A DNA stretch of 64,000 nucleotides, from NCBI RefSeq assembly GCF_002179965.1, contig NZ_NGUQ01000005.1, positions 1 through 64,000 on the forward strand, in the 5' to 3' direction. This DNA is from Pandoraea sp. PE-S2T-3. GTDB lineage: Bacteria; Pseudomonadota; Gammaproteobacteria; Burkholderiales; Burkholderiaceae. Shown here one piece after another: positions 7,934-16,478 of this stretch; position 1 is the first letter of the stretch; each line of letters starts with the position of its first letter. Below the pieces are notes generated by a model, which was given only the letters and a program-made list of their open reading frames with translations, searched no databases and was not told the origin of the DNA. The position numbers and the translations under genes are program-made.

Positions 7934-8567
7934 CGAAGGCGGTCGAGTACGCAAGCAGTCCAACTATCGGCCATTGCGGGCGTTCAATCACATCGATCTA
8001 ACCTCGCGATAAACCAATCCGCAAGCATGAGTTGGTGCCGACACTTTTGGCGATCATGTCACCAGCGTGCGAACTGCTGCCGGTGATGCCCCGACTATTA
8101 TCCTGATAAGTTCGGCCTTAAATACCACTTAAGAAAGGGCTTCCATAGGTTCTACCCGAGCCGTACCGTGGGCCACGTCAGTATTCCCGCTGTCATCAAC
8201 AAGGTACTCAAACCGTGGTCATCCGCCGGAACTAGTGCATAAAAATCACGCGGAAGCGGACGTTGTTAGCTAGTCAGCCGCGACCAGGCCGTTGCTAGCT
8301 CGCTGGTTGTTTGCGAGCATTGGGCTGCTGCCGGTTACATTGTCCACCTTAACTTGGTGTCCATTAAACCGGCAGCAGCCCACATCGCCGTGATCCGGCC
8401 GTCGAGAACGGACTTTGTCCGCGTGCAGTTGCGCCCCCTCTCATCCACTTCGGGCCGCCTGCGCGGTGTGCGCTTTGATGTCCAATACTCCAGCTCCAGC
8501 CAGATATGCCCCGTACGGCCAGTTGAGTGAACCGCCGTGGCGTTCGGCAGCACTCAGAAGTGTAGTC
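7934..8567. other. Intergenic stretch without a convincing gene
   Basis: These 634 bases separate the methyltransferase/ATPase pair from the cupin-like gene. Short ORFs are present on both strands (for instance 8335-8553), but I recognise none and none has a good ribosome binding site. The only clear structure is the 16 bp inverted repeat at 8321-8382. The stretch may hold the remains of a deleted gene or insertion sequence. Confidence 0.45.
8321..8382. repeat. Perfect 16 bp inverted repeat with a 30-base loop
   Basis: TGGGCTGCTGCCGGTT (8321-8336) pairs exactly with AACCGGCAGCAGCCCA (8367-8382). The loop contains TGTCCA twice in direct orientation. No T-run follows on either side, so it is not a typical terminator. 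It may be the scar of an inserted element. Confidence 0.6.
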
Positions 8568-9206
8568 TCATGGCAAGAGCCATTCAGCAAAGTTGAGGGC
8601 GTGGTGCTCGGTCCGCGTGAATGTTACGGTGTCCGAGTATCCATCAATCCCGACGACTGCCACTGCGCCCGATGAGCGCCCATGCATGCAGACTAACGTT
8701 GATGTGATGTCTCGATCGGAAACCACCGCTTCGTGGTAGGCATGACGTTCAACATGATATGTTTCCCCGCAAGTCAGCGTGCACTTTCGCTGAATAGTTG
8801 CTTTGACTCGCGCGGCGGTCTTGCGGAGAGTGTTCGACGTTGCTGCGGCGTATCGATCGCCACCATAGCTAACCTCGTAGAGCGGTTGGTCACCAGTCGC
8901 GGCTGTCGCGACGTTGTATAGGACATTGGTAATCTGCCCTTTGAGGATTCGGCTTTCTACATGGCAATTGTGCGTGTGGATGAACGCAGGCATTCCACTC
9001 ACGGCCCTAGGCCCTCGGGGCCAGAAATGCAGGCGCCACTCCTCCGTCTCGGTACGCCCTAGAAGCACGACAAAAAATCCATGTGGATGAATCAGACAAG
9101 TAGGATTCTCCCGCACCAGCCACGTCATAACGGCTGCTCGAAGCGTTGGCAGCGGCTCTGCTCGAACCCGGTTCCATTCCAGAGGGAAGCCGATGTTAGC
9201 GAGCAT
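8568..9206 (-). CDS. Hypothetical protein, possible cupin/cysteine-dioxygenase-like fold
   Basis: This 212-residue protein overlaps the end of the two-TM gene by 11 bases, which points to translational coupling. It is soluble-looking. A HTHNCHVES segment (about 77-85) and a later GETYHVERHAYHEAV segment resemble the two His-rich metal-binding strands of a cupin. The middle and end alternate short strands, as in a beta barrel. I do not recognise the family and cannot exclude another His-rich fold. The constant partner in this window is the membrane protein encoded just upstream, so the two probably work together, perhaps in defence given the island setting. Confidence 0.55.
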   Translation of the reverse strand: MLANIGFPLEWNRVRAEPLPTLRAAVMTWLVRENPTCLIHPHGFFVVLLGRTETEEWRLHFWPRGPRAVSGMPAFIHTHNCHVESRILKGQITNVLYNVATAATGDQPLYEVSYGGDRYAAATSNTLRKTAARVKATIQRKCTLTCGETYHVERHAYHEAVVSDRDITSTLVCMHGRSSGAVAVVGIDGYSDTVTFTRTEHHALNFAEWLLP

Positions 9207-10074
9207 AGGGTGATGCAGATTTCATTGCCTGCATGGCCTGTGCTTCTAAGCTCTCAATAAGGGCACTCTTGCCGAACATAGCGAGGAGCGTTGTCGGCAA
9301 TCCGCTATCACCGTCCAGGGTAACGCGGTACGCTTCGTCGCGTATCCAGGCAAATTCGTTAACGAACGCGGAAAAATCGCGGTGACTACGCAGATAGCGA
9401 GAGGCGGCGTCCTTTGGGTCCTCACGAGTGACCAGCAACTCGTCTGATGAGCCGTCGATGCGGAAAGTCGACAGACGCCCACTCAGAAATAGGTGGATGT
9501 CAATCAGTCCGAGATTTTGTCGCGAGACTTCAATGAGGGTGAGGATGGTCGCTAGCACCTCTTGTTGAACGTAGCGGGTGTCCCAGGACTTATGATCAAA
9601 CGACGACGCTTTGCGATATATTGCATATTTGTCGCAGACGGTTTCGTTGCGAAAATCGAGCAGGACAACCTCCACTCGAATTGGGAGCCGGTTCTGGCGA
9701 GCTTGCCTCTCTAAAATCGGAAGAATTACCGCCCTAAAGTGCCTGCCGGTGCGCACGAAGATTTTGTAATCGGTAGCCTTCTTCGCGATGCCCTCTAAAG
9801 CCTGACCGATGTCTTTCGGCAGCAAAACAGTGGTCGCTGCGAGGTCATTCGGGTCGACAAAGAAATAAAGAAGGTACAGCCCCGAGGCAAGTGCAAAGAC
9901 ACCGCCTGCAACGATGGAAATAAATAGGCTGTTTACGGCGGCCCAGACAGGCGTGTTTGGAGCGTATAAGGCTATCGCGAGGATGCCGAAGACGCCAATT
10001 ACGAGCAGTAAACAGGAAAAGAACAGAAAGCTCCGTCGCTGCGACGGCGAACTCAGGACACCGTATAAAGACAT
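9196..10074 (-). CDS. Hypothetical two-TM membrane protein with cytoplasmic C-terminal domain
   Basis: From the chosen ATG at 10074 this is a 292-residue protein. Two membrane helices (about 15-35 and 43-65) are followed by a soluble domain of about 220 residues. This domain opens with a segment that pairs a strand (KIFVRTG) with a helix and another strand (IRVEVVLLDF). That pattern is reminiscent of phospholipase-D-like or nucleotide-sensing effector domains that follow two TM helices in some defence proteins, but no HKD motif is visible. Starts further upstream exist, at 10179 and 10215; I chose 10074 because it gives a short tail before the first helix. Its stop overlaps the cupin-like gene. 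Confidence 0.6.
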   Translation of the reverse strand: MSLYGVLSSPSQRRSFLFFSCLLLVIGVFGILAIALYAPNTPVWAAVNSLFISIVAGGVFALASGLYLLYFFVDPNDLAATTVLLPKDIGQALEGIAKKATDYKIFVRTGRHFRAVILPILERQARQNRLPIRVEVVLLDFRNETVCDKYAIYRKASSFDHKSWDTRYVQQEVLATILTLIEVSRQNLGLIDIHLFLSGRLSTFRIDGSSDELLVTREDPKDAASRYLRSHRDFSAFVNEFAWIRDEAYRVTLDGDSGLPTTLLAMFGKSALIESLEAQAMQAMKSASPYAR

Positions 10075-10409
10075 GGCGAATCGGCGATCGTATGAATGAG
10101 ATTGGTATTTTGGACGAACGCAAAAATGATGATGCGGCTGGTGGTTTATGGCAAGCATCATCAAAATACTCGCATTCATCAGGTGAACCACGGTACAACT
10201 CGTGCCTGAGGCCATCTACATCTCGAAAGGGCATTTGCAGTGATGCGCCGCACTTGCCGCACTTTTAATCGTTGAGCCCACCGCGGAGAACATTTTGAAC
10301 GTGCCGAAACCTGCGGAGATTTTTTCTTGGGCACCGCCGAGTATGCGCTTGAATTATCTTGTGTTACCGCTGAACGCCGTGCAATTGACGCAGGGTGACC
10401 CATTCGGGT

Positions 10410-10502
10410 GGACGTGTGGAGGTACATTCCCCCGCCATCGGTCAATTTGTATGGTTCCGCGGTGGGCCGGGCGTTGCGAGCGGCAGTATCTGTGAGGGGC
10501 AT
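10410..10502 (-). pseudogene. Remnant of P4-type tyrosine integrase (N-terminus only)
   Basis: From ATG 10502 the frame reads MPLTDTAARNARP and then EPYKLTDGGGMYL, the hallmark start of P4-type phage integrases. After about 31 residues the similarity ends; the expected continuation (W-x-x-R-Y-R) is not found in any frame, so the gene is truncated and probably frameshifted. The intact enzyme is about 400 residues. Position and direction, immediately downstream of tRNA-Thr, are those expected for the integrase that placed the island. Confidence 0.75.
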
Positions 10503-10509
10503 GAGTAGA

Positions 10510-10536
10510 TACCAACACTTCGTTTTTGGTACCAAC
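10510..10536. other. Candidate integrase arm-type sites, right end
   Basis: TACCAAC occurs at 10510-10516 and 10530-10536, matching the pair at 2234 and 2246 near the opposite end of the island. The two ends share no other long similarity apart from the attachment repeat. Confidence 0.45.
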
Positions 10537-10585
10537 CAATATACCAGCAAGATTTTCGGCGGTCGTCGGACGGCCTCGGACGTAG

Positions 10586-10629
10586 AAAAACAAAAAACCC
10601 CGGGAAATCGTTGATTTCTCGGGGTTTTT
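10586..10629 (-). terminator. Rho-independent terminator downstream of tRNA-Thr
   Basis: A long stem (AAAACCCCGGGAAATC / GATTTCTCGGGGTTTT, one mismatch) with a four-base loop has T-runs on both sides, including TTTTTTGTTTTTC on the minus strand. It stops transcription from tRNA-Thr and sspB. It lies on the island side of the attachment site, so the island seems to have brought its own terminator. Confidence 0.8.
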
Positions 10630-10660
10630 GAAGCTCATCGGACTTCGATGAACTTAAATA

Positions 10661-10736
<76 letters not shown>

Positions 10737-10862
10737 GAAGTCGCACATTGTAACCGATTCATTGGCTATTGCGACTACCTGTCAGTGCAAAATTCCTCAC
10801 AACCGCGTCCGTTTGGGGAACCGCTCAAAGAGCACTTCCCCATCCGCACACGACGCCGTGAA

Positions 10863-11324
10863 TTACTTCACCACTTTCAGGTGTCCACGCGGGGCATTGC
10901 TGCCAGCCGCGCCATTGCCGCCAGGACGTGGCGGCTCCGGATCGTCCTCGTCAGACTCCGGCGACGACGGTACCGATTCCAACTCCGGTCCCGCATCCGC
11001 CTGTGCCTGCTTGTCGACCGGGAAGGCCATTCCCTGACCATTCTCGCGGGCATAAATCGCCAGCACGTTCGGCACCTGCACCTCAACCTTCTGCGAGATG
11101 CCGCCGAAGCGGGCGCTGAATTCAATCCAGTCGTTGCCCATCTGGAGTCCGCTCGTGGCATCGAAGCTGATGTTCAGCACGATCTCGCCATCTTTCACAA
11201 ACTCGCGCGGGACTCGCGTCTTGGCATCGACATGCACGGCCAGATACGGCGTGTACCCGTTATCGGTACACCACTCGTACAGCGCGCGCAGTAAATAGGG
11301 CTTGGTAGACGTTTCAGGAGGCAT
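10863..11324 (-). CDS. sspB: ClpXP protease specificity-enhancing factor SspB
   Basis: This 153-residue protein is the adaptor that delivers ssrA-tagged and other substrates to ClpXP. The N-terminal 110 residues form the substrate-binding domain (for example PYLLRALYEWC and DATSGLQMG). An acidic, Pro-rich linker follows, and a basic tail ending RGHLKVVK is the ClpX-docking segment (XB motif). ATG 11324 is chosen because the protein then begins MPPETSTKPYLL as in relatives; further upstream the frame reads into low-complexity sequence. It lies downstream of sspA, the usual pair. tRNA-Thr follows in the same direction. Confidence 0.93.
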   Translation of the reverse strand: MPPETSTKPYLLRALYEWCTDNGYTPYLAVHVDAKTRVPREFVKDGEIVLNISFDATSGLQMGNDWIEFSARFGGISQKVEVQVPNVLAIYARENGQGMAFPVDKQAQADAGPELESVPSSPESDEDDPEPPRPGGNGAAGSNAPRGHLKVVK

Positions 11325-11423
11325 AAGACATTTCGTCCCCCCTTGGCCAGCCAGCCCGCCAACTTCGGCAGGCCGGCCCGCGCCAGCGGGGTATCGACGC
11401 ATTCGCGACGTAATAACGCCGTA

Positions 11424-12035
11424 TTAACGACGCATGACCTTTTCGGACGGCGTCAGCGCTTCAATGTACGCCGGACGGCTGAAAATACGCTCGGCATACT
11501 TCATCAACGGGGCAGCATTCTTCGACAACTCAATGCCGTAGTGATCCAGACGCCACAGCAGCGGCGCAATCGCCACGTCGAGCATCGAGAACTCTTCGCC
11601 CAGCATGTACTTGTTCTTCAAGAAGATCGGTGCAAGCTGCGTCAGACGATCACGAATCGATTGGCGAGCGGCCTGATGGGCCTTCTCGGCCGCACGGCCC
11701 TTGTCGTTCTCAAGCGTGCTCACGTGCACGAACAACTCTTTCTCGAAGTTGAACAGGAACAGGCGCGCACGCGCACGCTGCACCGGGTCTGCCGGCATCA
11801 ACTGCGGATGCGGGAAACGCTCGTCAATGTACTCATTGATGATGTTCGATTCGTACAGAATCAGGTCGCGTTCAACAAGAATCGGCACCTGACCGTACGG
11901 ATTCATCACCGCAATGTCTTCCGGCTTGTTGAACAGGTCGACGTCACGGATCTCAAAATCCATGCCTTTTTCGAACAGAACCAGCCGGCAACGCTGGGAG
12001 AAGGGGCAGGTCGTGCCCGAGTACAAAACCATCAT
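11424..12035 (-). CDS. sspA: Stringent starvation protein A (GST-like)
   Basis: This 203-residue protein has a thioredoxin-like glutathione-S-transferase N-domain (TTCPFSQRCRLVLFEKG, then NPYGQVPILVERDLILYES) and an all-helical C-domain. SspA binds RNA polymerase and alters transcription during stress and stationary phase, and it lacks real transferase activity in studied bacteria. It is followed by sspB and preceded by the petABC genes on the same strand, an order common in Burkholderiaceae. The 83-base gap to petC allows either co-transcription or its own promoter. Confidence 0.95.
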   Translation of the reverse strand: MMVLYSGTTCPFSQRCRLVLFEKGMDFEIRDVDLFNKPEDIAVMNPYGQVPILVERDLILYESNIINEYIDERFPHPQLMPADPVQRARARLFLFNFEKELFVHVSTLENDKGRAAEKAHQAARQSIRDRLTQLAPIFLKNKYMLGEEFSMLDVAIAPLLWRLDHYGIELSKNAAPLMKYAERIFSRPAYIEALTPSEKVMRR

Positions 12036-12118
12036 AGCGCGTCTTCCTTAAAAACCAACGGGGCCGGGGTGGGAAACCGACGCTTCCCTGACCCTGGCCC
12101 CGTCGTACAGACGTTATT

Positions 12119-12838
12119 TTACTTCACGTCCTTCCAATAGGCCGCATTCAGGCGCCAGGCAAGCACCGTAAAGAGTCCCAAGAACAACAAAACCCAGACG
12201 CCAAGCTGCCTGCGCGTACGCTGCGCCGGCTCCGACATCCAATCCAGATAAGATACCAGATCAGCCATGGCAGAATCGAATTCCACCGGTTTCATCGTCC
12301 CTTGAGTGATCTGCACGAACTGTGCCGGGCCATGCTCCGCGCCCTCCACATGCTTCAATCCACGCTGTCCCTGCAACTGCCAGAACGGGTTCGGCATGCC
12401 CACATTCGGGAACGCCACGTTGTTCCAGCCCGTCGGGCGCGCATCGTCACGATAGAACGTGCGCAGGTACGTATACAGCCAGTCCGTCCCCCGCGCACGC
12501 GCCTCCACCGACAAATCCGGCGGCGCCGAACCGAACCAGTCCTTCGCATCCGCCGCACGCATCGCCACGGTCATCGTCTCGCCAATCTTGTCGGTCGTGA
12601 AAAGCAGATTGTTCTTGATCTCCGCTTCCGATAACCCAAGATCCTTGAGACGCGAATACCGCATCGATGCCGCCGAGTGGCAATTCAGACAGTAATTCAC
12701 GAAAAGCTTGGCCCCGCGTTGCAGCGACGCCAGGTCGTCCACGCGGTTGGGCGCCGTATCGAGCGGCCCGCCCTCTTCCGCCATGGCCGGCGCCACAAAA
12801 CCGCTGAGGAGCGCCAGGATGAGCAACAGTTTTTTCAT
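12119..12838 (-). CDS. petC: Cytochrome c1 of the bc1 complex
   Basis: This 239-residue protein is the haem-c subunit of ubiquinol-cytochrome c reductase. It starts with a cleavable signal peptide (MKKLLLILALLSGFVAPAMA), has the haem attachment motif CLNCH at 50-54, and ends with one membrane anchor (VWVLLFLGLFTVLAW) and a short cytoplasmic tail. It passes electrons from the Rieske protein to cytochrome c on the periplasmic side. ATG 12838 is chosen over an upstream in-frame start because the signal peptide then begins properly and AGGGAT lies upstream. It follows petB after 29 bases. Confidence 0.96.
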   Translation of the reverse strand: MKKLLLILALLSGFVAPAMAEEGGPLDTAPNRVDDLASLQRGAKLFVNYCLNCHSAASMRYSRLKDLGLSEAEIKNNLLFTTDKIGETMTVAMRAADAKDWFGSAPPDLSVEARARGTDWLYTYLRTFYRDDARPTGWNNVAFPNVGMPNPFWQLQGQRGLKHVEGAEHGPAQFVQITQGTMKPVEFDSAMADLVSYLDWMSEPAQRTRRQLGVWVLLFLGLFTVLAWRLNAAYWKDVK

Positions 12839-12867
12839 CTTGATATCCCTAGTCGACTTGAGTGCGC

Positions 12868-14253
12868 TCAATGCGCCGCGAAGGTGACGCGCTCGGGCAC
12901 CGGCTTGAACGTGCCGCGTTTGCTCCAGATCGGCATCAGCCAGAAGAATCCGAAGTAATACAGCGCGCCGATTTGCGAGACCGCAGTCTTCACGGGCGTC
13001 GGCTCCTGGATACCCAGGTAACCCAGCACAGCAAAGATGACGACGAGGATACCCAACAACACCTTATGAAATCCCGGACGGTACCGGATCGACTTCACCG
13101 GGCTCTGGTCCAGCCACGGCAGGAAGAACAGCGTCACCACCGCGCCGCCCATCACCACCACGCCCCAGAACTTGGCTTCGATCAGGAACATCGCCAACAA
13201 CAGCAACACCACGCCGCCGGAACCCGCCACCTTGGTGGTGGCCGCTGCGCGACCCTTGATCCACCACACCGCCGCGACGATCACCGTCAACGCCATCAGG
13301 ATGTGCTTGAAGTCATCGGTCGTGGCCCGCAGCATCGAGTAGAACGGCGTGAAGTACCAGACCGGTGCGATGTGCGGCGGCGTCTTGAGCGAGTCGGACG
13401 GGATGAAGTTGTTCGCTTCGAGGAAGTACCCGCCCATCGTCGGCGCAAAGAACACGATCGCCGAGAACACCATCAGGAACACACCCACACCCATGATGTC
13501 GTGCACGGTGTAGTACGGGTGGAACGGAATGCCGTCGAGCGGCCGGCCGTTGGCGTCCTTCTTGTCCTTGATCTCGATACCGTCGGGGTTGTTCGAACCC
13601 ACTTCGTGCAACGCAATGATGTGCGCCACGATCAGGCCGATCAGCACCAGCGGGATCGCAATCACGTGGAAGGCGAAGAAGCGGTTGAGCGTCGCGTCCG
13701 ACACCACATAGTCGCCACGAATCCACAGCGACAGATCGGGGCCGATGAACGGAATTGCCGAGAAGAGGTTCACGATCACCTGTGCGCCCCAGTACGACAT
13801 CTGACCCCACGGCAGCAGATAACCGAAGAACGCCTCGGCCATCAGGCATAGGAAGATCAGACACCCGAACACCCACACCAGCTCACGCGGTTTGCGGTAC
13901 GAACCGTACAACAGCCCGCGGAACATGTGCAGATACACCACCACGAAGAACATCGACGCACCCGTGGAGTGCATGTAGCGGATGAGCCATCCCCATGGCA
14001 CCTCGCGCATGATGTATTCGACCGACGCAAACGCAAGGTTGGCGTCCGGCTTGTAGTTCATCACCAGGAAAATGCCGGTGACGATCTGAATCACCAGCAC
14101 CAGCATCGCCAGCGATCCGAAGAAATACCAGAAGTTGAAGTTTTTAGGGGCGTAGTACTCGGAAGCGTGATCTTTCCAAAGCTGTGTCAGCGGGAAGCGG
14201 CGATCGATCCAGCCCAGCAAGCCCGTCGTGTCGACCTGTTTGTCGGCGGCCAT
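12868..14253 (-). CDS. petB: Cytochrome b of the bc1 complex
   Basis: This 461-residue membrane protein carries the two b-type haems and both quinone sites of complex III. Conserved parts include the region around MHSTGASMFFVVVYLHMFRG with haem-ligand histidines, the GYLLPWGQMSYWGA segment of the Qo site, and the C-terminal helices around PPHIAPVWYF. It is longer at the C-terminus than the mitochondrial form, as is usual in betaproteobacteria. petA ends two bases upstream and petC begins 29 bases downstream, so the three genes form an operon. Confidence 0.97.
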   Translation of the reverse strand: MAADKQVDTTGLLGWIDRRFPLTQLWKDHASEYYAPKNFNFWYFFGSLAMLVLVIQIVTGIFLVMNYKPDANLAFASVEYIMREVPWGWLIRYMHSTGASMFFVVVYLHMFRGLLYGSYRKPRELVWVFGCLIFLCLMAEAFFGYLLPWGQMSYWGAQVIVNLFSAIPFIGPDLSLWIRGDYVVSDATLNRFFAFHVIAIPLVLIGLIVAHIIALHEVGSNNPDGIEIKDKKDANGRPLDGIPFHPYYTVHDIMGVGVFLMVFSAIVFFAPTMGGYFLEANNFIPSDSLKTPPHIAPVWYFTPFYSMLRATTDDFKHILMALTVIVAAVWWIKGRAAATTKVAGSGGVVLLLLAMFLIEAKFWGVVVMGGAVVTLFFLPWLDQSPVKSIRYRPGFHKVLLGILVVIFAVLGYLGIQEPTPVKTAVSQIGALYYFGFFWLMPIWSKRGTFKPVPERVTFAAH

Positions 14254-14255
14254 GG

Positions 14256-14870
14256 TTACGCTTCTCCTTTTTCGTCTTTACCGATCACGAGCCGGGTGTC
14301 GTTCACGAACATGAAACGAGGAACGTCGAGATTCTTCGGTGCCGGCTTGTTCTTGAACACGCGGCCCGACATGTCGTACGTGGAACCATGGCACGGGCAC
14401 AGGAAGCCCGGGTCGTGCCCCAATGCTGGGATGGTATTGGCGTCGTAAGGACCCGATGGAATGCAGCCCAGATGGGTGCAGATGCCGACCACAACGAGCA
14501 GATCCTTATGCTCGGCACGCGCCCGGAACGCGTTCTTGCAATACTCGGGCATCGGGTAGGAGAACGTCTCCTTGGAGTCCGGATCAGCGAGTTCGCCCGT
14601 CACTTTGGACAGCGAATCCATTTCCGCCGGCGTGCGGCGCACGATCCACACCGGCAGACCACGCCACGCCACGGTCATCTTCTCACCGGGCTTGAGATTA
14701 CTGATATCGGCCTCGACCGGCGCACCGCCCGCCTTGGCTCGCTCAGAGGGTTCCAGAGAACTGACGAAAGGAACAAGTGTTGCAACGCCGCCCACGCCTC
14801 CAGCTACGGACGTTGCAATCAGCAGATTCCGGCGGCTACTGTCGACGGCCTTTTCTTGATTGTCACTCAT
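14256..14870 (-). CDS. petA: Rieske iron-sulfur subunit of the bc1 complex
   Basis: From ATG 14870 this is a 204-residue protein. SSRRNLLIAT (11-20) is a twin-arginine signal-anchor, so export depends on the Tat system whose genes also lie in this window. The 2Fe-2S cluster ligands are in CTHLGC (131-136) and CPCHGS (158-163). The protein takes electrons from ubiquinol and passes them to cytochrome c1. ATG 14870 is preferred to an in-frame GTG four codons upstream because GGGG lies just before it. It is the first gene of petABC. Confidence 0.96.
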   Translation of the reverse strand: MSDNQEKAVDSSRRNLLIATSVAGGVGGVATLVPFVSSLEPSERAKAGGAPVEADISNLKPGEKMTVAWRGLPVWIVRRTPAEMDSLSKVTGELADPDSKETFSYPMPEYCKNAFRARAEHKDLLVVVGICTHLGCIPSGPYDANTIPALGHDPGFLCPCHGSTYDMSGRVFKNKPAPKNLDVPRFMFVNDTRLVIGKDEKGEA

Positions 14871-14913
14871 CACAAGCCCCACACGGTTGATTTGATATTT
14901 CCGTCAACCTTAA

Positions 14914-14943
14914 ATCATACGCGAGCGTAAATGCCTGAAACAA
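14914..14943 (-). promoter_or_regulatory. Candidate sigma-70 promoter of petABC
   Basis: On the minus strand TTGTTT (14938-14943) and TATGAT (14914-14919) are 18 bases apart, about 45 bases before the Rieske start. This lies in the 306-base gap between the divergent petA and mscL genes. I saw nothing else distinct in that gap. Confidence 0.45.
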
Positions 14944-15176
14944 CGGCAAAACGCCCCAGTCTCCTAGTGGTTTTCGCGTATTTTCAAAGGATTAACGTAC
15001 CCTGCGGGCGGCTGATGCTCACCCGGGGTTTCGCTTCTGGGATGCTGCACGAGAGTCGCTATGATCGCCGCTTTCGTTGACGCGTGCACGACATTTAGTC
15101 ATCATTTTCCCTGTCTCACCCCGGTGACAGCTACTGTGCGCGCCCCCGGCCCTCATTAAAACAGCGGAGGAATGGC

Positions 15177-15623
15177 ATGAGCTTCATGTCGGAATTCAAG
15201 GAATTTGCCGTCAAAGGCAATGTGGTCGATCTGGCCGTCGGTGTGATCATCGGCGCGGCATTCGGCAAGATCGTCGACTCGGTCGTCAAAGACCTCATCA
15301 TGCCGATTGTCGGCGCCATCTTCGGTGGCCTCGACTTCTCGAGCAAATTCATTCTGCTCGGCGCCATCCCGCCCGACTTCAAGGGCAACCCCACGTCGTA
15401 CGCCGATCTGACCAAGGCCGGCGTTGCCGTCTTCGGTTACGGCAACTTCATCACGGTCGCCATCAACTTCATCATTCTGGCGTTCATCATCTTCATCATG
15501 GTCAAGCAGATCAACCGCTTGAAGCGCCCGGCCCCGGAAGCCCCGGCGGCACCGGCCCCGACGCCGGAAGACATCGTTCTGCTGCGCGAAATCCGCGACA
15601 GCCTCAAGAAGCAGAACGGCTGA
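15177..15623 (+). CDS. mscL: Large-conductance mechanosensitive channel MscL
   Basis: This 148-residue inner-membrane protein opens a wide pore when the membrane is stretched, letting solutes out during osmotic downshock. The N-terminus [20 protein letters not shown] and the pore helix [18 protein letters not shown] are characteristic. A periplasmic loop, a second membrane helix ([19 protein letters not shown]) and a charged C-terminal helix follow, with an Ala/Pro-rich hinge before it. A GGAGG site stands seven bases before the ATG. The gene stands alone, divergent from petA. Confidence 0.97.
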   Translation: MSFMSEFKEFAVKGNVVDLAVGVIIGAAFGKIVDSVVKDLIMPIVGAIFGGLDFSSKFILLGAIPPDFKGNPTSYADLTKAGVAVFGYGNFITVAINFIILAFIIFIMVKQINRLKRPAPEAPAAPAPTPEDIVLLREIRDSLKKQNG

Positions 15624-15640
15624 GCTTTCTTGCCCTGTCC

Positions 15641-15670
15641 GCCAGCCACCCGCGCAGCGCGGTGGCTGGC
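15641..15670. terminator. Hairpin between convergent mscL and Nif3-like gene
   Basis: GCCAGCCACC and GGTGGCTGGC form a perfect 10 bp stem closing over a GC-rich loop. No long T-run follows, so termination is likely but not certain. It serves the two converging genes. Confidence 0.5.
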
Positions 15671-15710
15671 CTTCGACACTGCCCCAACGCCGCCCCCGAT
15701 TCAGACCGAC

Positions 15711-16460
15711 TCAGACCGGATTAGGCATGTCGAAGAATTTGTGTTCGAGGCCGAAACGTTCGGCGACATGTTCGCCAACCGCTCTCGCCCCGCCGCGCTC
15801 CGTGGCGTGGTGCCCTGCCGCCAGATAGCCCACGCAGCACTCGTGTGCGAGGTGGGTGGTCGGTTCGGACACTTCGCCGCTGATGTAGACGTCCGCCCCT
15901 GCTGCAATGGCGGCGTCGAAGAAGCCCTGCGCGCCCCCAGTGCACCACGCGACGCGACGGACCACGCGATCGGGCGCCCCCAGCATGAGCGGTGTGCGAC
16001 CCAGTGTCGCTTCGACATGCGCGGCGAGTTCGGCCAAAGTCGTGGGCTGCGCGGGCTTGCCGAGCCATCCGAGCTGATCGGGGCCGAAACGCCCGCCATC
16101 GTCGGCGAATCCCAACAGTTTGCCGAGCTGCGCGTTGTTGCCCAACTCAGGGTGTGCGTCGAGTGGCAGATGGAAGGCGAACAGGTTGATGTCGTTGCCG
16201 ATCAGCAAGCCAAGGCGACGGCGTTTCATCCCCACAACACGCGCATCTTCGTTCTTCCAGAAGTAGCCGTGATGGACGATGACCGCGTCAGCGCCCCAGT
16301 CACGTGCCGCTTCGAGAAACGCCAGGCTGGCGGTCACGCCGCTGGCGATTTTGCGGATCTCATCGCGCCCTTCAACCTGTAGGCCGTTGGGGCAGTAATC
16401 GCGAAATTGCGCGATTTGCAGGGTATCGTTCAGATACAATTCGAGTTCAACACGATTCAT
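15711..16460 (-). CDS. Nif3-like dinuclear metal-binding protein
   Basis: This 249-residue protein belongs to the NIF3/YbgI family, toroidal hexamers with a two-metal site in each subunit. Conserved segments are [10 protein letters not shown] near the start, [24 protein letters not shown] (first metal ligands), [17 protein letters not shown], and [17 protein letters not shown] near the end. The family is often annotated as GTP cyclohydrolase type 2, but the physiological reaction is not settled. It is divergent from the DegS-like gene, with 18 bases between the two starts, and convergent with mscL. Confidence 0.92.
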   Translation of the reverse strand: MNRVELELYLNDTLQIAQFRDYCPNGLQVEGRDEIRKIASGVTASLAFLEAARDWGADAVIVHHGYFWKNEDARVVGMKRRRLGLLIGNDINLFAFHLPLDAHPELGNNAQLGKLLGFADDGGRFGPDQLGWLGKPAQPTTLAELAAHVEATLGRTPLMLGAPDRVVRRVAWCTGGAQGFFDAAIAAGADVYISGEVSEPTTHLAHECCVGYLAAGHHATERGGARAVGEHVAERFGLEHKFFDMPNPV

Positions 16461-16478
16461 ATAAGGTCTCGCTCTTTC

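Noticed and set aside
8335-8675. Short open frames on both strands between the ATPase and the cupin-like gene
   Set aside because: No ribosome site, no family, and one of them spans a perfect inverted repeat.
10179-10550. Reading the 123-residue frame beside tRNA-Thr as a complete gene
   Set aside because: Only the first 31 residues after the internal Met match an integrase; the rest is out-of-frame sequence, so it is called a pseudogene.
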